Positions 7,377 through 16,076 of a DNA stretch of 64,000 bases are shown piece after piece. The position numbers and the translations under genes were made by a program. The notes under the pieces are model-generated. The model saw only the letters and a program-made list of their open reading frames with translations, searched no databases and was not told where the DNA came from. Every line of letters begins with the position of its first letter. Within the stretch, counting starts at the first letter, position 1. Origin of the DNA: Vampirovibrio chlorellavorus (GTDB taxonomy: Bacteria > Cyanobacteriota > Vampirovibrionia > Vampirovibrionales > Vampirovibrionaceae); contig QFWI01000011.1 in the NCBI GenBank assembly GCA_003149345.1, positions 434,001-498,000 on the forward strand, in the 5' to 3' direction.

Positions 7377-10300
7377 AAATCAGGCGATAGAATTTCTTTG
7401 AGATCCTCAAACGAGAGCATTTTACCCACGGAGCGATCGGCCGCGATGATGGAATCCACCAAGTCCCGCTTGCGATCCTGGAGTTTGAGGATTTTCTCTT
7501 CCACGGTGCCCTTGGTGATCAGTCGGTAGACAAACACGGTTTTGGTTTGTCCAATCCGGTGGGCCCGGTCGCTGGCCTGATCTTCCGCTGACGGGTTCCA
7601 CCACGGATCGTAGTGGATGACGTAGTCGGCCCCGGTCAGGTTTAAGCCGGTGCCGCCCGCCTTCAAGCTCATCAGGAAGATGGGAATGGACTCATCGTTG
7701 TTGAAGCGATCCACCATGACATGGCGATCCCTGCTTTCCCCGGTCAGGTATTCGTACTTAATGCCCTTTTTATCCAGCCAGGTACGGATGATTTTGAGCA
7801 TTTCCACAAACTGGCTGAACAGCAGGATGCGGTGCCCTTCGCTGATCACTTCCTCGATCATGTCCTTCAGGGCGTCAAACTTGCCGGAGTCCTTGAGCCC
7901 GCCGGACAATTCCTCGCCCATCAGTTGCGGGTGACAGCAAATTTGCCGCAGACGCAACAGGGCCGCAAAAATGGAGTTGGTGGAGCCGCCCACGCCTTTC
8001 TCGGCAACGTTGGCGAAGACTTCTTCCTTGGTTTTTTCCAGCACTTCCAAATACAGTTCCCGCTGGGCTTCGGTCAGTTCGCAGTATTGCACCGCTTCAA
8101 TCTTGGGGGGCAAATCCTTGGCCACGTCCTGTTTCAGGCGGCGCAGCATGAACGGGAAAACCTGCTTTTTCAGGCGGCGCTCGGCGTCCCGGTTGCCCCG
8201 TTCCTCAATGGGAAACACATAGCGATACTTGAAATCATCCTTGTCGTACAAGAAATTGGGCATCAGGAAATCAAAGACCGACCACAGTTCCATCAAGCGG
8301 TTTTCCACCGGGGTGCCGGACAGGGCCAGCCGGTGAGAGGCCTGCAAAGATTTACTGGCGGCTGCCGTTTGCGACTCGTAATTCTTGATGTTCTGCGATT
8401 CATCCAGAATGACGTAGCGGAAGGGGTATTCCTTCAAAGCCCGAATATCCCGACGCATCAGGGCGTAGCTGGTAATGACCGCATCGGCTTCCTTGATTTT
8501 TTTGTATTGCACGTGGCGATCGCTGCCGGTTAGGTTCACCACCGACAATTCCGGGGTAAACTTGGCGATTTCATTCACCCAGTTGTACACCACTGAAGTG
8601 GGGCAGATGATCAGCGACGGCATGTGGCCATCCTGATTTTTGGCGTGCTGCAGCAATACCAGGGTTTGCAAGGTTTTCCCCAAGCCCATGTCATCGGCCA
8701 AAATGCCGTTGAGGCCATATGAATACAGGAACCACAGCCAGTTGAACCCGGCCTTCTGATACGGGCGAAGTTCGGCCTGTACTTGCGGCGGCTGCTCGAT
8801 TTCCTCCATGGAGGTTTGGGAGGAAATCACGCTCCAGAACTTGGAGAATTTCTTGCTGAGATCCAGCTCAATGCCCTGATCCACCAATTCCGCAATCAGC
8901 CCGGCCCGGAAAGTCTGGATTTGGTAGGTGTCCTGATCGATGTTTTCGGCATCGAAGAACTGCAAGGTTTTGGTGATGTGCAAAATGGCGGCCAGCGGGA
9001 TTTCAATGTAGCCCACGTCCTTCATGAAGAAGTATTTTTTGCCCTGCATCAGGTGGCGCTGCACTTCATCCAGGGTCATTTCCTTGTCCCCGATGACGCA
9101 ATCGATCTTCAGGATGAACAAGTCCACGGTCTGGGCAAATTCAATGCGGCCCCGCAGCTTGAGGGGATGATCGGAGGCCTTCAGCGACTTCATGTCGTTT
9201 TCAAACTTGGCCTTCCAAGGGTCCTGCTCCTGCTCCATGCGGTTTTTCAGGGTCAGGTTGTAAAAATCGATGGCCTCATCGCCTTCGGCGAAAAAGTGGT
9301 TGGTCTGCAAGGGTTGCAATCCGCCATCCAGAAGCTCCTGGTAAGCGTCATGCTCACTTTCAATGTCCCGCTTCACCCAGTAAATATTTTCGTTCTCTTT
9401 TTTCTTGTCCTTCTTGGTGATCATGACATACGGGGTTTCGGGGGCTTTTTTGCTGAAAGGCACCTTGACCCCATCGTAATCAAAATCCAGGCTGACCCGA
9501 ATTTTCAGGGTGGCCTCATCCAGCAGTTCCACGGTAACCATTTTGGTGGGCGGTTTTTTCTTGAGATCCACCTGATGCACAATGTCGGCCAAGTCCATGT
9601 CCACCACTTTGCGCAGTTGGGGCAGATCCTCGTACATAAACTTGCCGCCGTCGGCGTCTTTAATGTCCGTAAAGCTGGACTTGGTCAGGTGGTTGGGCAA
9701 ATCCGACAATTTGTTGGACAAGGGGTAAATGCGGTTTTTATACAAACCCCAGGGCACATCCCGGCCAAACAGGGTAATTTCTTCCAGTGGGTAGGCGTCA
9801 TACGGTTCCTGACGAATCCAGTGCAGAGACACCAATACGTTACCGGCCATGGAGACGTTCACGGACATCAGTAAAAATAAGGGGTCATGCTCAAAGGCCA
9901 GCCGTTGCCCGTTGGTATTGCTGACTTCCTCCACTTGGGATAGCAGCTGCATCAGGTTATCCCCTTCCGCCACCGGGATGTTGAACCAGCCGTGATCCGG
10001 CTTCCCTTTGGCGTACTTGAGAATGAACTGAACGGTGGTGATTTCCCGTTTCTGAACCTTGCTAAAGCTGTCTTCCCCTTGTCGGTTACCCTGATCCAGG
10101 GCTTGTTGCAGGACTTTTTCCAGATTGTGGATGATCTTGCCACTGGCTCGATCTTCCACCTTAATGCCGATTTGCTTGGGTTTGTGGTGCTTGTCCGGCT
10201 TGATGATGAAGCGGTAACTACCTTCAAAACTGCTGGAGTCCAGCGCGGTGACCAGTTCGTCCTCAATGGGCAGGCGATAATACTTTTGCCAGTAATGGCG

Positions 10301-10582
10301 TTTCACCGCTTCTAGCGCCACAGACACCGAGTGCTTGCACCAGACTTCCTCCAACGGGCAGTCACAAACTGGCTCTACGTGGTCTTTCTTGAACTTCAGC
10401 TGGATATTGTAGGCTTCTTTGTACTTGCCTTTGACTTTGGCCCGCACCCCAATGGCGTCCAGGGTAATGTGCTGCAACTGGTTCTCTTTGAAATAGCTGT
10501 AGCCACGACGCCAGCTTCCGGGTTTGGCCTGTTGCTTGATGTAGCCAAAATTAAAATCGATGAGCGTATCCAAAGTCTTCAT
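7373..10582 (-). CDS. SNF2-family DEAD-box-like ATPase/helicase with N-terminal SWIM zinc finger
   Basis: This ~1069-residue protein is a bacterial SWI2/SNF2 ATPase, a class that remodels protein-nucleic acid complexes such as stalled RNA polymerase (RapA-like). A SWIM finger is seen at residues ~73-84 (CDC...WCKH). A long linker domain follows to ~600. The ATPase core has motif I ADDMGLGKT (~630), motif II DESQ (~723, the variant of DEAQ/DEGH), motif III LSGTPVENR, and the second RecA lobe with GGTGLNLTGADYVIHYDPWW and DRAHRIGQ (~1007). I chose the ATG at 10582; an upstream TTG at 10603 is in frame but weaker. It converges on the helical-repeat gene with a four-base overlap of stop codons. 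Partner and substrate are unknown. Confidence 0.92.
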   Translation of the reverse strand: MKTLDTLIDFNFGYIKQQAKPGSWRRGYSYFKENQLQHITLDAIGVRAKVKGKYKEAYNIQLKFKKDHVEPVCDCPLEEVWCKHSVSVALEAVKRHYWQKYYRLPIEDELVTALDSSSFEGSYRFIIKPDKHHKPKQIGIKVEDRASGKIIHNLEKVLQQALDQGNRQGEDSFSKVQKREITTVQFILKYAKGKPDHGWFNIPVAEGDNLMQLLSQVEEVSNTNGQRLAFEHDPLFLLMSVNVSMAGNVLVSLHWIRQEPYDAYPLEEITLFGRDVPWGLYKNRIYPLSNKLSDLPNHLTKSSFTDIKDADGGKFMYEDLPQLRKVVDMDLADIVHQVDLKKKPPTKMVTVELLDEATLKIRVSLDFDYDGVKVPFSKKAPETPYVMITKKDKKKENENIYWVKRDIESEHDAYQELLDGGLQPLQTNHFFAEGDEAIDFYNLTLKNRMEQEQDPWKAKFENDMKSLKASDHPLKLRGRIEFAQTVDLFILKIDCVIGDKEMTLDEVQRHLMQGKKYFFMKDVGYIEIPLAAILHITKTLQFFDAENIDQDTYQIQTFRAGLIAELVDQGIELDLSKKFSKFWSVISSQTSMEEIEQPPQVQAELRPYQKAGFNWLWFLYSYGLNGILADDMGLGKTLQTLVLLQHAKNQDGHMPSLIICPTSVVYNWVNEIAKFTPELSVVNLTGSDRHVQYKKIKEADAVITSYALMRRDIRALKEYPFRYVILDESQNIKNYESQTAAASKSLQASHRLALSGTPVENRLMELWSVFDFLMPNFLYDKDDFKYRYVFPIEERGNRDAERRLKKQVFPFMLRRLKQDVAKDLPPKIEAVQYCELTEAQRELYLEVLEKTKEEVFANVAEKGVGGSTNSIFAALLRLRQICCHPQLMGEELSGGLKDSGKFDALKDMIEEVISEGHRILLFSQFVEMLKIIRTWLDKKGIKYEYLTGESRDRHVMVDRFNNDESIPIFLMSLKAGGTGLNLTGADYVIHYDPWWNPSAEDQASDRAHRIGQTKTVFVYRLITKGTVEEKILKLQDRKRDLVDSIIAADRSVGKMLSFEDLKEILSPDF

Positions 10583-11013
10583 CAGACGGTCTTTTTGTCC
10601 CAAAATCAGCTTACTTCTTTCTTTCTGCGGAAAACAGTCTCAGCAAACGCCGTCAAAGGCCTTAATCCGGGAGTGTGTCAGTCTAATACGGCGCGCCCTT
10701 AAATAACGTTAAGTCCTTTTGACCACTTTTGATCACTTTTTGATCAATAGAAGGAACGGAGGTCTTTCAAGCGGGACATAGTGTCCGGTGTTTACCAGTT
10801 ATTGGCGATAACATGCTGCCCACCGCAGACAACCACATACCCCTGCTTCATATTCTAACAGCATTGCGTGGGATTTCAATGCGTGAAATGAAGGTGAATC
10901 GAAATTATGGAGCGGCTGACCTCTTGCCTTCGGCTTGGCACCCGTCGGGGAACACCCAGAGTCTGTTGCGGGGGCTTAAAATACGGGCCCCCAGTCCTGT
11001 AAAGTTGTTCTGC
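10583..11013. other. intergenic region upstream of the SNF2 gene
   Basis: About 430 bases between the start of the SNF2 gene and the end of nagB. Apart from the three-copy 10-base repeat at 10717-10747 I see no gene, RNA or terminator of good quality. A small open frame at 10813-11031 has no family-like sequence. Confidence 0.5.
10717..10747. repeat. three tandem 10-base repeats (TTTTGAYCAC)
   Basis: TTTTGACCAC (10717-10726), TTTTGATCAC (10727-10736) and TTTTTGATCAA (10737-10747) follow each other without gaps. Each holds a TGAYCA core, nearly palindromic, and the period is about one helical turn. This suggests a cooperative protein-binding site about 140 bases upstream of the SNF2 start. 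Confidence 0.4.
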
Positions 11014-11814
11014 CTAAAAGTCAGTCAGTAAAGTCACATGGGGGTGCTGCTTCAGCCAAGAGGCTGGACAATTGATGTCAGGCGCCGTGTTGGGATCGAA
11101 GGCAGTGGCGACAATGCCCTGTTTTCCGGTGCCCGTGGCCAGCATCAAAATATGTCGGGCGCTCAGGATTGCTTTTAACCCCAGCGTGATGGCCTGCGTG
11201 GGCAGACCCGGTTGAGAGGGGTCGGCAAAGTTGCTTATGCGGGTCAGTGGGGCCAGATCCACAATTCGGCTGGGGGAGTCCGGCTGGGAGCCGGGTTCGT
11301 TGAAGGCGATGTGGCCGTTTTTGCCGATGCCCAAAATGACCAGATCCGGGCCGTTGTCCTTGGTGACCAGGGCCTCATAGGCGGCGGGACACTCAAAATA
11401 TTGGGCCATGTAGAATTTTTGCCCGCCCACAAAGCGCCACAGCTCATTTTGCATAAATTCTGCAAAGGTTTGATAGGGCAAAGGGCCCTCAAAATCAGGT
11501 CGCACGTATTCATCCAGCTGGAAGAGTCGGCTTTTTTCCCAGTTGATGTCGTTTCTTTGCCGCAGTTGGGCGTACATGCCCAAGGGGGTGCTACCCGTGG
11601 GAAATACCAGAGAGGCGTTGGGCTTATGAGCCAATTGCTCCGCTACGATATGGGTCGCTTGTTGGGCCACGGCTTCCGCATCGGGAAGTTTGAGCCAGTG
11701 AAGGCCACGGGCAAAGGAGGGGTGGGACATCGTCGGTTTTTTGGATCTTTCCAGGCCAGTGGCCACCGGGGATACAGGCGGTTTCACGGAGACCGCATCC
11801 ATTTGATCATACAT
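11014..11814 (-). CDS. nagB: glucosamine-6-phosphate deaminase
   Basis: NagB converts glucosamine-6-phosphate to fructose-6-phosphate and ammonia, feeding amino sugar from recycled wall into glycolysis. Motifs are PTGSTPLGMY near the start of the domain, QLDEYV (catalytic Asp), and GIGKNGHIAFNEPG with the catalytic His and Glu; the Asn before GHI is the form I recall from Gram-positive-type NagB. The start is uncertain: the ATG at 11814 has AAGGTG nine bases upstream and gives 266 residues, the family length. A longer frame to a TTG at 11913 exists, and an internal ATG at 11730 would trim a divergent N-terminus. It pairs functionally with AnmK at 27080 in amino sugar recycling. 6-phosphogluconolactonase is a related fold but lacks these motifs. 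Confidence 0.88.
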   Translation of the reverse strand: MYDQMDAVSVKPPVSPVATGLERSKKPTMSHPSFARGLHWLKLPDAEAVAQQATHIVAEQLAHKPNASLVFPTGSTPLGMYAQLRQRNDINWEKSRLFQLDEYVRPDFEGPLPYQTFAEFMQNELWRFVGGQKFYMAQYFECPAAYEALVTKDNGPDLVILGIGKNGHIAFNEPGSQPDSPSRIVDLAPLTRISNFADPSQPGLPTQAITLGLKAILSARHILMLATGTGKQGIVATAFDPNTAPDINCPASWLKQHPHVTLLTDF

Positions 11815-11968
11815 GGGATTTTGCACCTTGGGCTGAGTCTGATTGATAAAAGCGTGTAAATGGAGGAGGGGATAGGGTATGGACGTTGCTGGCAGCGGCA
11901 GGTTCCGGCGCAATCGGTAAAAGGCTGACTTTTGTGGTTAAATAGGGCATATTGAACCAGAGTCAAAG

Positions 11969-12742
11969 ATGCCGCCCATGCCTGATACTGAGTCACTGCC
12001 TGAACCGTCCGCTTCGCCGTGTGAGCCGGTGCAACCTTCCCTGAAAGGGGAATATGCCCGCCAGGGGGAGTTCCACCGCAACCTGAACCCCAACTGGAGC
12101 TATTACCCGGTTTACATTAATAAGGTGGAGCTGATTGACGAACTGCTGAGCCGATACGGCTGCCAAGCGGGGAAAATTCTGGATGCCGGTTGCGGAGAAG
12201 GCGTTTTGGTGGAGAAATACGCCCAGCAGGGCTGGGACATTGTGGGGGTGGATAAAAATTACGCTTCCGCTTATGTGCAGGAAGGCAGCGTGACGGCGCT
12301 TCCCTTTGCCGATAACACCTTTGACACCCTGATGTGCCTGGATATGCTAGAGCATCTGTATTACAACGAGCAAGCGGTCGCTATCAGCGAGATTCGCCGG
12401 GTGGTCAAACCCGGGGGCACCCTGATTTTTTCCTGCCCCAACCTGGCCCACTTTACCAGTCGTTTAAAGCTGATGTTCCGGGGACGCTTGTTACGTACGG
12501 CCTCTGTTGGCCATCATCCGGGCGATCGGCCCATGCTGGAATATCAGGAACTGTTTGAGCGGGCGGGTTTCCGGGTGCTGGAGCGGCAAGGGATCTTTCC
12601 CACCGTGCCGCCCATTTACCGCTTTGTCATGCGGCATCCGGCCAAAAGTCCCAACCTGCTGCGGTTTTTGCGCAAGCTGCCCTTTCCGGTGAACTGGAAT
12701 TTTCAGGTTCTGTTTGTCTGCCAGCTCCAAAAAGAAGGCTAG
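11969..12742 (+). CDS. class I SAM-dependent methyltransferase
   Basis: The 257-residue protein has the class I methyltransferase fold: motif I ILDAGCGEG at ~70, the acidic VDK at the end of strand 2, then ALPFADNTFDTLMCLDMLEH and the post-motif RVVKPGGTLIFSCPN. This pattern is that of Methyltransf_11-type enzymes. The substrate is not shown. The C-terminal half (LMFRGRLLRTASVGHHPGD..., YQELFERAGF) resembles methyltransferases found in polysaccharide clusters, and the next gene is an RmlC sugar epimerase 32 bases downstream, so a sugar or lipid substrate is a reasonable inference. The first ~35 residues are Pro/Ser-rich. Confidence 0.85.
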   Translation: MPPMPDTESLPEPSASPCEPVQPSLKGEYARQGEFHRNLNPNWSYYPVYINKVELIDELLSRYGCQAGKILDAGCGEGVLVEKYAQQGWDIVGVDKNYASAYVQEGSVTALPFADNTFDTLMCLDMLEHLYYNEQAVAISEIRRVVKPGGTLIFSCPNLAHFTSRLKLMFRGRLLRTASVGHHPGDRPMLEYQELFERAGFRVLERQGIFPTVPPIYRFVMRHPAKSPNLLRFLRKLPFPVNWNFQVLFVCQLQKEG

Positions 12743-12774
12743 AAAACCAAGGCTAGGAAACAAGGAGTAAGTCC

Positions 12775-13329
12775 GTGATTTTTACCCCAACCCCGCTTGC
12801 TGGCGCCTTTGTGGTGGACATTGAAAAGCTGGAGGATGAGCGTGGCTTCTTTGCTGAAGGCTGGAAGGATGAGGCCGCTGCCGCGCACGGCATTTCGGCG
12901 GTGTTTAACCGTACCAATATTTCCTACAACCGCAGGGCTGGCACGGTGCGTGGGTTGCACAGTCAAAGGATTCCGTATGAAGAGGCCAAGCTGGTGCGTT
13001 GCATTCAGGGGGCTATTTTTGACGTGATCGTGGATATCCGGCCCCATTCCCCCACCTACCGTCAGTGGTATGGGGTGGAACTCAGCGCTGAGAATCATCG
13101 CATGTTGTACATGCCGCAAGGCTTTTTACATGGCTTTCAAACGCTGGTCGCCGATTCTACCGTGTCTTATCAGGTGGCTGGGCAGTATCAGCCGCAACAG
13201 GAAGTGGGCGCCCGCTTTGATGATCCAGCGTTTGGCATTGACTGGCCCGAAATTGGCGAGCGGGTTTTGTCTCCCAAGGATCAGGCATGGCCTCCTTTTC
13301 AGCCGCAAGCTCAAGCCCTTTTGAGCTGA
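12775..13329 (+). CDS. rfbC: dTDP-4-dehydrorhamnose 3,5-epimerase family protein
   Basis: RmlC/RfbC epimerises dTDP-4-keto-6-deoxyglucose at C3 and C5 in dTDP-rhamnose synthesis. The cupin shows the DERGFF motif, FNRTNISYN, RGLHSQ with the catalytic His, LVRC-QGAIFDVIVDIR and the MPQGFLHGFQ segment. Length (184 residues) is normal. Start is GTG at 12775, with AGGAG about eight bases upstream. No rmlA, rmlB or rmlD lies in the window, so it may instead serve another deoxysugar pathway, together with the methyltransferase just upstream. Confidence 0.9.
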   Translation: MIFTPTPLAGAFVVDIEKLEDERGFFAEGWKDEAAAAHGISAVFNRTNISYNRRAGTVRGLHSQRIPYEEAKLVRCIQGAIFDVIVDIRPHSPTYRQWYGVELSAENHRMLYMPQGFLHGFQTLVADSTVSYQVAGQYQPQQEVGARFDDPAFGIDWPEIGERVLSPKDQAWPPFQPQAQALLS

Positions 13330-13339
13330 GGGCAGGTTT

Positions 13340-13663
13340 GTGAGCGCCTGGGCGTTACTGGTATTGGCGGGCCTGCTGGAAGTGGGCTGGGCTTTGGGCT
13401 TAAAGGCCACCCACGGCTGGACACGTTTGTGGCCCAGTATTTTTACGGCAACTGCCATGGTACTCAGTCTGGTGTTATTGTCGCAGGCCCTCAAAGTGCT
13501 GCCCATTAGCCTGGCCTACCCGGTATGGGTGGGTATTGGGGCGCTGGGCGTCGCTGTGGTGGGCATGCTCTGTCTGGGGGAGTCGGTCTCTGGCATCAAG
13601 CTGTTTTGCATTGCCTGTATCGCTCTGGGGATTGCCGGGCTCAAGTGGAGTAGCCCCGGATAA
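13340..13663 (+). CDS. small multidrug resistance family transporter, Gdx/SugE type
   Basis: A 107-residue inner membrane protein with four hydrophobic helices. The conserved Glu of the SMR family sits in GLLEVGWALGLK, and the sequence GLKATHGWTRLWPS and YPVWVGIGALG match the SugE/Gdx subgroup better than EmrE. Known Gdx proteins are dual-topology homodimers that export guanidinium in exchange for protons; SugE-type proteins also give resistance to quaternary ammonium compounds. Start is GTG at 13340, ten bases after rfbC, so it is in the same transcript. I looked for a guanidine riboswitch and found none. Confidence 0.88.
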   Translation: MSAWALLVLAGLLEVGWALGLKATHGWTRLWPSIFTATAMVLSLVLLSQALKVLPISLAYPVWVGIGALGVAVVGMLCLGESVSGIKLFCIACIALGIAGLKWSSPG

Positions 13664-13913
13664 GGCTTGTGGGAACCTCTTTGCCGGGCGGCAGGAGGGT
13701 GGTGCTATTCATCTTGGTGCTGCGTTGATGGCGCTTTGTTTTTGAACACGGCTGTGTTAATATTGCCAAGAATTTTAAAACACAACTATTTGAGTTTTTC
13801 GTCAGTTTTCAGTTTATTGTCAGAAAATCGGGTTGTCGGGAATGGGAATGGACATTAGGCCTTGGGGCCATCATCAAGGTATAGTGGGTGATCCTAAAAG
13901 GGGTGTGGGTTTG

Positions 13914-15113
13914 ATGATTACGCGTTCTATGTTCGCTCCCAGGGCGGTGAGGGTTCCTGCCAGGGCTCAGGGACATTTGCCTGTGGATGGCTCTGTTGGG
14001 GCCAAAAAATGGGTGCGCCACACCCATACCAAACGTCTGACTTCGCTTTCCGCCGAAGAAGTGGCTCGCTTCTCCCCGCTGCTTCTTGCTTCCGCCTTTC
14101 TCCCCCACCAGAGGAAACGCGTTGAGCCTGAGTTTCAGCCCATCATTCTGGTGGAGAATGAGGAGGCCCGGGATCAACTGCGCCTGTTGCGGCCGTTTCG
14201 TAAGCTGATGTCCTACAACGCGGAAAATTTTTATCAATCTTCCAAAAACGCCCATATTAAGCCGCAGGCTTCCATTCAGGCCCTGGCGGATGCGATTAAT
14301 GAGGAAGAGCCGGATGTCATCGCCTTTCAGGAGGTGGGGGACAAGGGCCTGCTGACTCATTTCAATCTTAAATACCTCCATGGACGCTACCCCAATGTCA
14401 TTAGTAAGCCGGTGTGGGTGAAGAGTCAGCACCAGCTGGCTTTTATGACCAAGGGGAATATTCGGGTCGTCAATACCCACAGTCATTGGAAGGAATTTTG
14501 CAAACTCTCCCACGGGGCGGCGGTGCGAGATTTTTTGGAAGCCACCTTCGAGACGGAAACCGGCTATCGCTTCACCGTATTCAACGCCCATCTCAAGTCC
14601 ATGCGTGGGGATGAGCTGAAGACCGCCCCGGTTCGCATGAAAGAGGCCGCTGCCGCTGCGGCCATTTTGCGGGAGCGTTTAGAACGGGAACCCGATGCCC
14701 CCCTCTTTTTAACAGGGGATCTGAATACCCACCATCACAGCGAAGCGGGACGCCCGGTCATTCAGACCTTGCAGCGTCTGGGGCAGGCTGAGGGGGCGGA
14801 GGCTTTGTCGGAAGTGATTCTCAAGGATCATCAGTGCGTTCCCACCAACCGCTCCAAGGGTTACCCGGATGCCAAGCTGGACTACACCTTTACCTCCAAA
14901 GCGCTGACGCCTCTGGTGCGTCAGGCTTACGTGGCTGGCTCATTTGAGCAGTCTCCCTGGAAGGAGGCCTCGGATCACCTGCCGCTGGTGACCATTTTTG
15001 AAGAAGGGCAGCCCCAGGGTCGGCCTTCTCTGGATCTCCTGTCCACGCCGCCCCGAGTGGAGCCCTCCGGCAAGCCCAGCGCAAAAAAACGCAAGTGGGA
15101 ATTGATTGCCTGA
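13914..15113 (+). CDS. endonuclease/exonuclease/phosphatase (EEP) superfamily protein with basic C-terminal tail
   Basis: The domain spans roughly residues 100-370. It has the EEP series: MSYNAENFY (Asn), DVIAFQEVGD (metal-binding Glu), FNAHLKS, LTGDLNTHHH (Asp and Asn), the DYTF segment, and SDHLPLV (Asp and His) near the end. Such proteins cleave phosphodiester bonds in DNA, RNA, phosphoinositides or sphingomyelin; the exact substrate cannot be read. The first ~100 residues are poorly conserved, and the tail ends in PSAKKRKWELIA, a short basic cluster. No signal peptide is seen. The start is uncertain: ATG at 13914 (chosen; purine-rich AAAAGGGG upstream), ATG at 13842 or TTG at 13833 are all in frame. 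It stands alone with about 250 bases of upstream region. Confidence 0.82.
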   Translation: MITRSMFAPRAVRVPARAQGHLPVDGSVGAKKWVRHTHTKRLTSLSAEEVARFSPLLLASAFLPHQRKRVEPEFQPIILVENEEARDQLRLLRPFRKLMSYNAENFYQSSKNAHIKPQASIQALADAINEEEPDVIAFQEVGDKGLLTHFNLKYLHGRYPNVISKPVWVKSQHQLAFMTKGNIRVVNTHSHWKEFCKLSHGAAVRDFLEATFETETGYRFTVFNAHLKSMRGDELKTAPVRMKEAAAAAAILRERLEREPDAPLFLTGDLNTHHHSEAGRPVIQTLQRLGQAEGAEALSEVILKDHQCVPTNRSKGYPDAKLDYTFTSKALTPLVRQAYVAGSFEQSPWKEASDHLPLVTIFEEGQPQGRPSLDLLSTPPRVEPSGKPSAKKRKWELIA

Positions 15114-15248
15114 CCCGTTCAAGGGTAAGATGGTCTTATCGGGAGAAAGTGTGTCGGCTGGATAACTGTATAAACAGGATGAAGTTCCGGGCAGGCACCG
15201 AGTAAACACCGGGCAGATATCGGGCAGACAATGAATTAGGAGTTTGGC

Positions 15249-16055
15249 ATGCAACGTTCTCAAACAAGCGTGGCTCCGCTACCAGCGGCGCAGTTGGCCA
15301 AGGCCATTGATCACACCAAATTAACGTTTGCCCCCGGTGAGGATGAGCAGGCCGCCATTGCCCAATTGTGCGAGGAGGCCCTGACCTACGGTTTTTACTC
15401 GGTCTGTGTGCAGCCCCGGCATGTGGCCTTTTGTAAGGCGCGTCTGGCTGATTCTGGTGTAAAAGTGGCCACCGTCATCGGGTTTCCCTCGGCCAAGGTC
15501 AAGCTGGAGACGGAGAAGCTTCAACCCACCATCGGACGTCAACCATTGGCTGAAAAAGTCGCGGAAACTCGTCAGGCTGTTTTGGACGGGGCGGATGAGC
15601 TGGACGTGGTCATTGACGTGGCCCAATTGAAAGTGGACGCCCGCCGAGGCTCGGAAGTAGCCCGTCTGGGTCTGAAATCCATTCATGAGGCTGCCCAGGG
15701 CCGTGCCATGAAGGTGATTATTGAAACCGATTTGCTCAGTGATGAGGAAGTGGTGCTGGCCAGTCGCTGGTGCGCCGAATTACGGCTCTTAATGGTCAAA
15801 ACCTCCACGGGTATGGTGGAAGGGGGGCTGGGGGCCACGGTAGAAACGGTGAAGCGCATGGTGGACACGGTACTCAAGGTTTATCCCAAAACCAAAGTGA
15901 AAGCCAGTGGGGGAATTAAGACCCGTGCCCAGGCGGAAGCCTTGCTGAAGGTGGGTGCCGCTCGCCTTGGCACCAGTTCCGGCGTTCAAATTGTGGCTGG
16001 GGAAACACCCTTGTCGGAAAATATCGCCGAAAACCAATATGAAAACCAGTATTAA
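15249..16055 (+). CDS. deoC: deoxyribose-phosphate aldolase
   Basis: DeoC cleaves 2-deoxyribose-5-phosphate to glyceraldehyde-3-phosphate and acetaldehyde in deoxynucleoside catabolism. Class I aldolase motifs are clear: AIDHTKLT near residue 20, VCVQPRHV, TVIGFPSA, GADELDVVIDVAQLK, the Schiff-base Lys in VKTSTGM, KASGGIKT and the phosphate-binding GTSSG. Length is 268. ATG at 15249 follows TTAGGAG by about six bases. No other deo gene is nearby. The C-terminus ends in a short repeated ENQYENQY. Confidence 0.93.
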   Translation: MQRSQTSVAPLPAAQLAKAIDHTKLTFAPGEDEQAAIAQLCEEALTYGFYSVCVQPRHVAFCKARLADSGVKVATVIGFPSAKVKLETEKLQPTIGRQPLAEKVAETRQAVLDGADELDVVIDVAQLKVDARRGSEVARLGLKSIHEAAQGRAMKVIIETDLLSDEEVVLASRWCAELRLLMVKTSTGMVEGGLGATVETVKRMVDTVLKVYPKTKVKASGGIKTRAQAEALLKVGAARLGTSSGVQIVAGETPLSENIAENQYENQY

Positions 16056-16076
16056 GTTCAGGAATGTCCGCCCCAG

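Noticed and set aside
8783..9874. 363-codon open frame antisense to the SNF2 gene
   Set aside because: The product is His/Gln/Val/Phe-rich without any motif and lies entirely opposite a conserved SNF2 protein; it reflects codon bias.
13330..13339. Guanidine riboswitch upstream of the Gdx-like gene
   Set aside because: Only ten bases separate it from rfbC; no ykkC-type structure fits.
13809..14591. 260-codon open frame antisense to the EEP gene
   Set aside because: The EEP domain on the plus strand has all its catalytic motifs; the opposing product has none.
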